Of a DNA stretch of 8,995 nt, positions 1-6,046 are shown one piece after another. Source of the DNA: Gemmatimonadales bacterium (GTDB lineage Bacteria > Gemmatimonadota > Gemmatimonadetes > Gemmatimonadales > GWC2-71-9); NCBI GenBank assembly GCA_025929805.1, contig JAICPP010000135.1:1-8995 (forward strand), read 5' to 3'. Positions within the stretch are counted from its first letter, which is position 1. The number at the start of each line of letters is the position of its first letter. Made by a program: the position numbers and the translations under genes. The notes under the pieces were generated by a model. The model ran no database searches and was not told the DNA's origin. It saw nothing but the letters and a program-made list of their open reading frames with translations.

Positions 1-57
1 GAGATCATCCAGGGTGGCGAGCTGGTGCTGCGTCCGGACTACGCCGCGAGGCTGTAG
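1..57 (+). CDS. C-terminal end of an unidentified protein (partial)
   Basis: The frame is open from the first base and ends at a TAG (55-57). Its last residues read Glu-Ile-Ile-Gln-Gly-Gly-Glu-Leu-Val-Leu-Arg-Pro-Asp-Tyr-Ala-Ala-Arg-Leu. Codons are mostly G or C in the third position, as expected of a real gene in this GC-rich DNA. Eighteen codons are too few to name a family. The gene converges on the minus-strand gene that ends at 70, leaving 12 bases between the two stops. No terminator hairpin is visible in that gap, and a chance open frame cannot be excluded. Confidence 0.5.
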   Translation, partial: EIIQGGELVLRPDYAARL

Positions 58-69
58 CGGAGTGACAGC

Positions 70-768
70 CTACTTACAGCAAGCGTCCTTTTTGCAAGAA
101 CCCCAAGCGGTCGACAAGATGATCATCTGTTGCTCACTCAGGCCGCCCCCTGGTGCTTCGCGTTTCTCGTAACCAGTAGTGTCAGAGCTCGCGGTATCGA
201 AGATCCACTTTGCGATCGACATGCTCAGCTTTCCCTGACCCCGATGTTCCTTAATGGTGAGTTGCCAGGGCTTTGTGCGTTGGTCCCGCCCGCCTCGCAA
301 TGCCTTGGTCGAGATATAGAGCGAGCGACCAAGAGAGAGGGTGTCGTTCACGCGACGCACTTTATCAACTGCCCAGTACACGGTGTCGCCCGGGGCCAGG
401 TTCAGTCTGGAATATCCTTCCTTTAGATCCCGGTTTATGAAACGCGCCACGATGCGACCAGGCCCAGTAGCGAGATCGTCGTGCGAGTTGTTGTGGCTTC
501 TCCTCTCCGGTTGTACGAGGACCTGAGGACCCAATCGGCACCTGTCTGGGCAGCCGACGAGTAGACGCTGCTCATGACTCGCACCATCACGACGATCGAA
601 TTTCAGGTCGCCTAAGTAATCCAGGATGCTATCAGGTGCAACAACGTCAAATGGTGTAACGAAGTCAGGCTGGGGAACCCCGCGTGCGCAGGCAAACGCC
701 AAAATGCTTACGCCACTTGCCAATACATAATTCCACTTCTGAACCGGCGACGAAGCCTTGCGGCCCAT
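70..768 (-). CDS. Unrecognised exported or lipoprotein-like protein, 232 aa
   Basis: I do not recognise this protein. The frame runs back to 858, but the ATG at 768-766 is chosen because a strong ribosome binding site (GGAGG, six bases upstream) precedes it and a hydrophobic stretch follows. Residues 1-12 are basic and polar, 13-26 are hydrophobic, and Cys27 lies in Leu-Ala-Phe-Ala-Cys. This resembles a lipoprotein signal, although Ala at -3 and Phe at -2 are not the ideal lipobox. The mature part (about 205 residues) is hydrophilic with Cys73, Cys77, Cys225, Cys230 and Cys231. The first two form a C-x3-C pair, and three lie within the last eight residues, so disulfides or metal binding are possible. 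The gene lies downstream of the kinase in the same direction with a 122-base gap. Its codons contain visibly more A and T than the kinase or ligA. An envelope role is inferred from the signal only. Confidence 0.7.
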   Translation of the reverse strand: MGRKASSPVQKWNYVLASGVSILAFACARGVPQPDFVTPFDVVAPDSILDYLGDLKFDRRDGASHEQRLLVGCPDRCRLGPQVLVQPERRSHNNSHDDLATGPGRIVARFINRDLKEGYSRLNLAPGDTVYWAVDKVRRVNDTLSLGRSLYISTKALRGGRDQRTKPWQLTIKEHRGQGKLSMSIAKWIFDTASSDTTGYEKREAPGGGLSEQQMIILSTAWGSCKKDACCK

Positions 769-780
769 GGTGTCCTCCAG
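769..780 (-). promoter_or_regulatory. Ribosome binding site fixing the start at 768
   Basis: Read on the minus strand the sequence is CTGGAGGACACC followed by ATG. This is a near-perfect Shine-Dalgarno at normal spacing. It is the reason the protein is annotated 30 residues shorter than the longest open frame. Confidence 0.75.
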
Positions 781-890
781 GGGGTGAGAGGATACTACTG
801 TGCGATGGCAGCCATTCTTTGAACCGTGGGCTGAAGCTCGAGGTCTGCGCCGGACCAAGGCGCCTGAGTGGTGTATGCAACGTCCGCAAC

Positions 891-3800
891 TTACCTCGCT
901 ATCTCCGCCATCCTCCTGACCATCTCCTGAAGTTCAGAATCTGACCTGGACCAGAGTGCCACGACGTGACCGGCCCAGCGCTTGGCCGTTGCACTATCGC
1001 CGGCGAGCGCTGCAAGCTCGGCTCTGAGAGCCATCCCCCTCACTAGCGTGGCGGCCTGAGGAAGTTGATCGAGCAGGTAGGTGCCCAACGCCGGCATCGC
1101 TTCCAGCGAGAGATCCAGAAGCCGGGTCGCCCCCGCCGTATCGCCGAGCTGAAGCAGCACCCAGGCTTCGTGGTAGGTTCCGTCGAACGCCACATCGCCC
1201 GGCCGTTCGTTTCGTCTCACCTCAGCCAGTTCCTCGAACAATTGCCGCACCTGGGGCGGTTTCTTCTGCGCCAGCCTCAGTTGCAGCTCAAGACGGTAAT
1301 CGCCGTCGGGTCGAAGCGTGTGCATGGGCCGAACCCCACGCTCGGGAAATGCGAGCACGGACGGCGTGACCAGGAGAGCCTGCCGCACCCGCGAACGCTT
1401 GGTCGCCTCCACGTAGCTGGGGATCAGCCGTTCGATCCGTTGCTCGAGAGTGATAAGACTATCTTTGGGCGCGCCGAACGATGCGTACGCAAAGAGTCCC
1501 AGCGCCGCGTCGGTCAACGGTAGCGGCACGTTGACTTCTTCCCAGTCCGGGGTCATGAAGGTGAAGTCCAGCGCCGCCCGGCGTTGGAGTTTGGCCGCGA
1601 GGTGAACCCGACCGGTCAACGCCGCCAGGCCCCTCAACCGGCGCGCGTCCTCCAGCGATGGCTCGGGGTTGGCCCGGAGCACGGAATCCGCCAGGGCACG
1701 CGCCTCGGCCATATTCTCCAGTTTGACGAGGAAGCGGGTCTGGGTATTGGCCAGCCGGAGTGCTGTGGCCTTGTCATCGGCGAGCTCACGGGCTCGACGT
1801 ATCTCGCTCACCGCGGTGTAATCCTTCGAGCGGCCAGCGGTCAACTCACCCAGTGTCTCCAATACCAACGCCAGGGTCTCGTGAGCATCGGCCCGGTTAG
1901 GGAACGCCTCCACCCAACCGGTGGCGATCTCTCGCATGATCTCTCGGTTGCGCGCGACCGCCGCCCCGATGGTCGCGGGAATGGCGCCTGGTTTGGCGGC
2001 CACCACCTCGGGGATACGACGAGGAATGAATTCCAGCGTGTCCTGGCTCATCGAGGGAAACGCGCCGAAACGAAGCGTGTCCGCAGCCAAGGCATAGCCC
2101 TGCCGGATCCGGTTGGATTCGGTATAAAGCAGTTCGGGCAGTCGGGTGAACGCCTCACCTCGAAACGCAAGGTGGACGGATGGCACGATCTGGAGAGCTC
2201 GGCGATACGCGATCACCGCCTCGTGATAGCTCCCCCGGAATCGCCAACCCGATGGGCTGTTAGGATCGCGGAGAACGATGGGGTCCTTGCCCTGGCAATC
2301 GCCCAGTCCGAACCAGGCGGCGAAGTCGAGTGAGTCTCGCGCGATGAGCTCCCGAAACTCATCGCACGCATCCTGGTGGCGCGACTCCGCCAGTGCCAGC
2401 AGCCCCTCGGCGAGACCGCGATCGCGTGCGGCTAGACTGTCGTCCGACGTCAGTGCGCCGACGGCAAACCGCTTCCACGCGTCAGTGTCCTCGCCCGACC
2501 AGGCAAGCACCTGGGCCATCCACAGGTGTGCCATGCCGTAGGTCGGGTCCAGCGCGAGCGCGTGCTGCAGCCTGACCTTGGCAGTGTCGAGCTCCCATCG
2601 CTGGATCGAGCGGTAGGCATCCTGGAAAGCATGCCACGCTGGGAGCGAGAGCTGCCCTCCCGATCGAGGCGGCGCCCCGACGGCTGCACCGCCTCCAACG
2701 AGTAGCGTGTCCGCCAGCTCCTGGAATCGCCGCTGCGCATCGCTCAGATCCGGCGCGATTCTCACCACATAGTTGCGGAGCGGCTGGGAGGATTCCGCCG
2801 GGTCGTACAGCAGGCCGCGAACGTACACCGTGTCGTTGAACTGCCACACCTCCCCCAGCACGACTCGGCCCGCCCTGCGTTCCCGCGCTATAGCCAAACC
2901 TTCGTCGATGCTCGAAAGGCCCCCGCGCCTGAGGCGCGCGTCAGTCACCCACAAGGGATCGACTGTCTGGACCCCACGCCAGCGCGCCAGTGCGTCATGC
3001 AGCAACGACTCGCATTGATCGCCGTTGAGAAGGAGCGGCGCCGACTCCGACCGGTGCCGGAACGGCAACACCATGTACAGTGACGCGTCGAGGGCAGGAG
3101 CGGCCTTGCGGTGAAACGCGGTTGCGGTCATTGCCCCTGCCAGTGTCAACGCGCCGATGAGCGCCCAGCCTGCGCGGGAGACATGCCGGTGCTTGCGCCG
3201 CGGCACTGTAGCCGTCGTCTCCGTCGGGCCTGAGGGCGTTCGATACCGCGGCAATGCAGCGGCAAACTCAGTGGCGCTGGCAAAGCGGTCGGCGGGCAGC
3301 TTATGCAAGGCCTTGATGACGGCCTGCTCCACGTCCGGCGGCACCTCAGGGCGCGTTGCCCGGAGTGGCGGCGGCGAGTCCTGAGCGTGTTGTGCCGCTA
3401 CCGACTGCGCCGTGAGTCCGCCGAAGGGCGGCTGCCCCGCCAGCATCTCGTACACGACGCAGCCCAGGCTGTAGATGTCGGCTCGGCCATCCAGCCGGGT
3501 ATGACCGGCGGCCTGCTCGGGGCTCATGTACAACGGAGTTCCCAGCGCCACATTGGGACCGGTCGTCCTGTTGTCCGTCACTGTCGCCGCCGCGCTAATG
3601 GCTCGGGCGATCCCGAAGTCGGCTACGATGGCGTGGCCCTCTTCCAGCAGGATGTTCTCCGGCTTGATGTCCCGGTGAACGATCCCCTTGCTGTGGGCAT
3701 ACGCGAGCGCCTTGGCCACCTCGCTCGCGATCTCGACCGCGTCATCCACCGGGAGCTGGACCTCCCGGGTCAGCCGGCTCCGCAATGACTCCCCCGCCAC

Positions 3801-4082
3801 GTAGGGCATGACGTAGTAGAGGAAGCCGTCGGCCTCACCCGAATCGAAGACGGGAAGGATATGGGGATGGACGAACTGGGCCGCGATCTCGATCTCTCGC
3901 AGGAACCGGTCGGGCCCGAGCGCCTGGGTCAGCTCCGGCCGCAGCACCTTGAGGGCAACGCGCCGCCGGTGCTTGAGATCGTGAGCCAGATAGACCGTGG
4001 CCATGCCGCCGCGACCAAGCTCGCGCTCGATCGTGTACCGATCGGCTAGGGCGGCCTGGAGCCGCGGTGGATGGTCGGTCAC
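891..4082 (-). CDS. Transmembrane PknB-type Ser/Thr protein kinase with TolB-like and TPR C-terminal region
   Basis: This 1063-residue receptor-type kinase should transfer phosphate from ATP to Ser/Thr of target proteins. From the GTG at 4082, the kinase domain spans about residues 15-280. It has the glycine loop GRGGMATV (23-30), Lys45 in VALK, helix-C Glu63, HRD (136-138) with Lys140 and Asn143, DFG (155-157), a Thr-rich activation loop, and SPE (187-189), so it looks active. A basic linker precedes one membrane helix (about 304-323). The outer part, about 740 residues, begins with a region resembling the TolB-like N-terminal domain of kinases and cyclases (about 335-465). TPR-like helices follow (about 481-600, and again towards the C-terminus). 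In this family the outer region is thought to sense or scaffold. The frame extends upstream to 4169. The GTG is preferred because family members start with a short Met/Val-Thr-Asp before the Pro-Pro-Arg-Leu segment. However, the only good Shine-Dalgarno lies 23 bases upstream of it. The gene is divergent from the DUF4097 gene. Confidence 0.93.
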   Translation of the reverse strand: MTDHPPRLQAALADRYTIERELGRGGMATVYLAHDLKHRRRVALKVLRPELTQALGPDRFLREIEIAAQFVHPHILPVFDSGEADGFLYYVMPYVAGESLRSRLTREVQLPVDDAVEIASEVAKALAYAHSKGIVHRDIKPENILLEEGHAIVADFGIARAISAAATVTDNRTTGPNVALGTPLYMSPEQAAGHTRLDGRADIYSLGCVVYEMLAGQPPFGGLTAQSVAAQHAQDSPPPLRATRPEVPPDVEQAVIKALHKLPADRFASATEFAAALPRYRTPSGPTETTATVPRRKHRHVSRAGWALIGALTLAGAMTATAFHRKAAPALDASLYMVLPFRHRSESAPLLLNGDQCESLLHDALARWRGVQTVDPLWVTDARLRRGGLSSIDEGLAIARERRAGRVVLGEVWQFNDTVYVRGLLYDPAESSQPLRNYVVRIAPDLSDAQRRFQELADTLLVGGGAAVGAPPRSGGQLSLPAWHAFQDAYRSIQRWELDTAKVRLQHALALDPTYGMAHLWMAQVLAWSGEDTDAWKRFAVGALTSDDSLAARDRGLAEGLLALAESRHQDACDEFRELIARDSLDFAAWFGLGDCQGKDPIVLRDPNSPSGWRFRGSYHEAVIAYRRALQIVPSVHLAFRGEAFTRLPELLYTESNRIRQGYALAADTLRFGAFPSMSQDTLEFIPRRIPEVVAAKPGAIPATIGAAVARNREIMREIATGWVEAFPNRADAHETLALVLETLGELTAGRSKDYTAVSEIRRARELADDKATALRLANTQTRFLVKLENMAEARALADSVLRANPEPSLEDARRLRGLAALTGRVHLAAKLQRRAALDFTFMTPDWEEVNVPLPLTDAALGLFAYASFGAPKDSLITLEQRIERLIPSYVEATKRSRVRQALLVTPSVLAFPERGVRPMHTLRPDGDYRLELQLRLAQKKPPQVRQLFEELAEVRRNERPGDVAFDGTYHEAWVLLQLGDTAGATRLLDLSLEAMPALGTYLLDQLPQAATLVRGMALRAELAALAGDSATAKRWAGHVVALWSRSDSELQEMVRRMAEIAR

Positions 4083-4105
4083 AGTCGTGGGTTCGGAGGC
4101 GGAAG

Positions 4106-4113
4106 TTCCTCCT
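4106..4113 (-). promoter_or_regulatory. Shine-Dalgarno-like AGGAGGAA far upstream of the kinase start
   Basis: On the minus strand AGGAGGAA occupies 4113-4106, but no ATG, GTG or TTG in the kinase frame lies 5-10 bases after it. The next is the GTG at 4082, 23 bases away. Either translation starts at a non-standard spacing, or the match is fortuitous, or a rare codon is used. It makes the exact kinase N-terminus uncertain. Confidence 0.35.
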
Positions 4114-4210
4114 GGTGCTACTATATGGCACGGGCCCGATATCAGCCAGCCCAAGTGCAGGCACTGCAACCTTTCAGGCCTGACGCTCGTCTAATCCCCA
4201 GTTTCCCTCA

Positions 4211-4215
4211 AGGAG
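4211..4215 (+). promoter_or_regulatory. Ribosome binding site of the DUF4097 gene
   Basis: AGGAG sits nine bases before the ATG at 4225. It supports that start, which also gives a clean signal peptide. Confidence 0.75.
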
Positions 4216-4224
4216 CACGCTTCC

Positions 4225-5313
4225 ATGCTGGCGATAGCACGTCCCCCGATATGCTGGACCGTTCTCCCGGTCATCGGTGCCCTGATTGCGCTCCCCTCGG
4301 CCGCCTCGTCCCAACAGGTTGAGCGCTACACCGTGAGCGGTGACGAGATTGCCATCTACAATCTGGCCGGAGAGGCGCGCCTGGAGCCAGGCAGCGGCCA
4401 GGTGGGGGTGGAGATCACCCGCGGCGGCACCGACGCCCAGCGGATCAAAGTGGCCCAGGGCGAGATCAACGGACACCAGACCCTCAGGCTGATTTACCCG
4501 AGCGACAAGATCCACTACACGAGGCTCTCGGGTGGGTCATCCACTCAGCTTCGAGTGCGAGACGACGGCACCTTCTCCGACCGTGACGACGATGAGGAGC
4601 ATCGTCGGGAGGAAGGCCGACGTATCACCATTGCGGGGAGCGGTGGAGGGCTTCAGGCCCACGCCGATCTCCGCATCACCGTTCCCCGGGGCAAGCAGGT
4701 CGGTTTGTACCTCGCGGTGGGCAAGGTGTCGGTGACCAATGTGGAAGGAGATCTCAGGCTGGATGTCGCGTCCGCCCCGGTCACCAGCGCGAATACGCGG
4801 GGTGAGCTCGACATCGACGTGGGCTCTGGGGCGGTGCAGGTCAACCAGTCCCGGGGCGATCTCTCGGTCGATACCGGATCCGGTAGTATTGGCCTAGCCG
4901 ACGTGCGCGGCGAGCGGGTTTCGATCGAGACCGGCTCCGGCGAGGTGACCGCCACGGATATCCGAACCAGTCAGCTCTCGGTCGAGACCGGCTCCGGCGA
5001 CATCCGGGTGAGCAACCTCATCGCACCCCAGGTGGCGTTGGAGACCGGGAGCGGAGCCGTCACGGCGGACGTAGGTGGAGAAGTCTGGAACGTGAACGTG
5101 GAGACCGGCTCGGGAGACGTGACCCTGCGCGTACCACCTACTCTCGGCGCCGAGGTGGACATCGAAACCTCGAGCGGCGACATCGAGACCGACTTCGAGA
5201 TCGCGGTTACCCGCCACGCGCGGGACCATATGACCGGCCGGATCGGGGACGGGCGCGGCAAGATCGATATCGAGACTGGATCGGGGGCAATTAAGCTCGT
5301 CAAAGGGACGTGA
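4225..5313 (+). CDS. Secreted DUF4097-family beta-strand repeat protein
   Basis: This 362-residue protein has a signal peptide: a basic residue at 6, a hydrophobic stretch at about 11-23, and likely cleavage between residues 27 and 30 (Ser-Ala-Ala-Ser-Ser). It is therefore exported to the periplasm or surface. The N-terminal part (30-110) is followed by a highly charged Asp/Glu/Arg linker (112-133). From about 145 to the end it forms a repeat region. The motif Asp/Glu-x-Gly/Ser-Ser-Gly recurs with its first residue at 198, 216, 235, 254, 273, 293, 314 and 350, a period of about 19. Alternating hydrophobic residues lie between copies, as in a right-handed beta-helix. This is the hallmark of DUF4097 (putative adhesin) proteins, whose biochemical role is unknown. 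The repeats also show in DNA: 17 identical bases at 4927-4943 and 4984-5000, exactly 19 codons apart. The gene is divergent from the kinase and convergent with the V4R gene. An envelope-stress or signalling link with the kinase is only inferred from position. Confidence 0.88.
   Translation: MLAIARPPICWTVLPVIGALIALPSAASSQQVERYTVSGDEIAIYNLAGEARLEPGSGQVGVEITRGGTDAQRIKVAQGEINGHQTLRLIYPSDKIHYTRLSGGSSTQLRVRDDGTFSDRDDDEEHRREEGRRITIAGSGGGLQAHADLRITVPRGKQVGLYLAVGKVSVTNVEGDLRLDVASAPVTSANTRGELDIDVGSGAVQVNQSRGDLSVDTGSGSIGLADVRGERVSIETGSGEVTATDIRTSQLSVETGSGDIRVSNLIAPQVALETGSGAVTADVGGEVWNVNVETGSGDVTLRVPPTLGAEVDIETSSGDIETDFEIAVTRHARDHMTGRIGDGRGKIDIETGSGAIKLVKGT
4816..5286 (+). repeat. In-gene 57-bp-period degenerate tandem repeats encoding beta-helix rungs
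   Basis: Codons for Glu/Asp-Thr-Gly-Ser-Gly recur about every 57 bases across the second half of the DUF4097 gene. The best pair is GAGACCGGCTCCGGCGA at 4927 and 4984. Spacing is 18-21 codons for the first seven copies. The last copy is 36 codons away, so one rung there is degenerate or interrupted. This is protein-level repetition rather than a mobile or intergenic repeat. Confidence 0.8.
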
Positions 5314-5348
5314 GGAACGGGCAAGAAAGACCTCACGCTTTTCTTTCC
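5309..5348 (+). terminator. Hairpin terminator shared by convergent genes, stops inside the arms
   Basis: CGTGAGG (5309-5315) and CCTCACG (5331-5337) form a perfect 7-bp stem around a 15-base loop. The plus-strand tail CTTTTCTTT follows at 5338-5346, giving a rho-independent terminator for the DUF4097 gene. The TGA of that gene (5311-5313) is in the left arm. The TGA of the V4R gene (minus strand, 5335-5333) is at the mirror position of the right arm. On the minus strand the tail is less U-rich, so termination may be weaker in that direction. Confidence 0.65.
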
Positions 5349-5905
5349 CCGCCCGCCAGCGCCTCCACGTAGCTCGACCCTTGCGCCATCCGCTCGTAGA
5401 TCATGCCGAGCGTTTCGGGCGCACCGGCGAGGAACCGGCACCGCTTATCGGCGCGGGACCGGCACTCCACCTCCATCACCGCAACCGACCCCTCGGAGAC
5501 GCGCCCCAGGAAGTCCGCCAATAATCCGCAGCTCAGATGACAGGAAGGGAACTGTCCCTCGGGGGTGTCCAGCGCCTCAGCCCAATCGGCGGAGTCCAGC
5601 GCAAGCACTGCCGTACCAAGCGGCATAGTCTCCAGCTTCCCCCAGCCCTGCTCGCTGAAGAACTCCGACAGCACCTTGCCCAGGTACTGCATGTCCACGT
5701 CGGCTGGCCGGTCAATCTGATGCCGGTCCTTCAGCCAGGTCGCGAAGGCGCCGTATAGCTCCTCGCCCCCGGCAAAGCCGGCTTCCTGGAGATGAGTGGC
5801 GGCCTGAATCCCGGTGTCGCGCTCGAGCGAGGCCCGGAGTTGATGGATGACTCGTCGGCCCAATCTGAGTCCGGCCGGTGTCGAACGTGATGCCTGAGCG
5901 GTCAT
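5333..5905 (-). CDS. V4R-domain protein (4-vinyl reductase-like ligand-binding domain)
   Basis: This 190-residue protein consists almost wholly of one domain. The C-terminal half matches the V4R pattern: Pro-Ser-Cys-His-Leu-Ser-Cys (Cys122, Cys126), a helix, then Val-Glu-Cys-Arg-Ser-Arg-Ala-Asp-Lys-Arg-Cys-Arg-Phe (Cys148, Cys156). V4R domains share a fold with TRAPP Bet3-type and NO/heme-sensor domains. They are known in XylR-type aromatic-responsive regulators and in bacteriochlorophyll 4-vinyl reductase (BchJ), where they bind small hydrophobic ligands. There is no DNA-binding, GGDEF or kinase part here, so it is probably a stand-alone sensor or adaptor. Naming it a vinyl reductase would be unsafe because no photosynthesis gene is visible. 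The ATG at 5905 has no Shine-Dalgarno, and the frame is closed by a TGA nine codons upstream, so no longer protein is possible. It is downstream of ligA in the same direction, 141 bases away. Confidence 0.82.
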   Translation of the reverse strand: MTAQASRSTPAGLRLGRRVIHQLRASLERDTGIQAATHLQEAGFAGGEELYGAFATWLKDRHQIDRPADVDMQYLGKVLSEFFSEQGWGKLETMPLGTAVLALDSADWAEALDTPEGQFPSCHLSCGLLADFLGRVSEGSVAVMEVECRSRADKRCRFLAGAPETLGMIYERMAQGSSYVEALAGGERKA

Positions 5906-6046
5906 AGATTTCTGTTTGAGATGAGGGTTTCACGTTTTAGATCGGAGCTTCAAAGCAAGGCGACCCGAATTCTCGCTGCGCTTGAAATGACACGGTCTTC
6001 GGCTGCCCACTTACCACATTACTGCTTTTTCGAGGGGGAGTGGATC
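5906..6046 (-). other. ligA to V4R spacer, no gene seen
   Basis: These 141 bases hold no convincing ORF, no classical terminator for ligA and no clear -35/-10 pair. There is an imperfect inverted repeat around a GAATTC (about 5953-5983), with AAGC/GCTT outer and GCGA/TCGC inner arms separated by three mismatches. Whether the V4R gene is co-transcribed with ligA cannot be decided from the sequence. Confidence 0.4.

Larger units (their letters stand above)
4083..4224. promoter_or_regulatory. Divergent promoter region between kinase and DUF4097 gene, with palindromes
   Basis: This 142-bp gap must hold the promoters of both genes. On the minus strand TATAGT (4125-4120) is a -10 candidate for the kinase. 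On the plus strand TCTAAT (4190-4195) is a -10 candidate for the DUF4097 gene. Neither has a good -35 match. Between them lie GGGCCC (4132-4137) abutting GATATC (4138-4143), the inverted repeat TGCAG-gca-CTGCA (4156-4168), and the perfect 10-bp palindrome TCAGGCCTGA (4174-4183). The last lies just upstream of the plus-strand -10, where an operator would act. Short palindromes are common in GC-rich DNA, so the operator role is an inference. Confidence 0.5.

Noticed and set aside
861..877. GCGCC/GGCGC inverted repeat downstream of the kinase stop as a possible terminator
   Set aside because: The region seems able to form only a short GC stem, with no U-tract on either strand. Such motifs are common by chance in GC-rich DNA.
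1584..2333. Long antisense open frame (249 codons) inside the kinase gene
   Set aside because: It is opposite a clear coding frame. Long antisense frames are expected from GC-rich codon bias, and the translation shows no family features.
4225..5313. DUF4097 gene repeats as a CRISPR or tandem-repeat locus
   Set aside because: The repeats are in frame, degenerate at the DNA level and encode regular beta-helix rungs. There are no spacers.
5333..5905. Calling the V4R protein bacteriochlorophyll 4-vinyl reductase (bchJ)
   Set aside because: Only the domain matches. No photosynthesis genes are present in the window, and most V4R proteins are not this enzyme.
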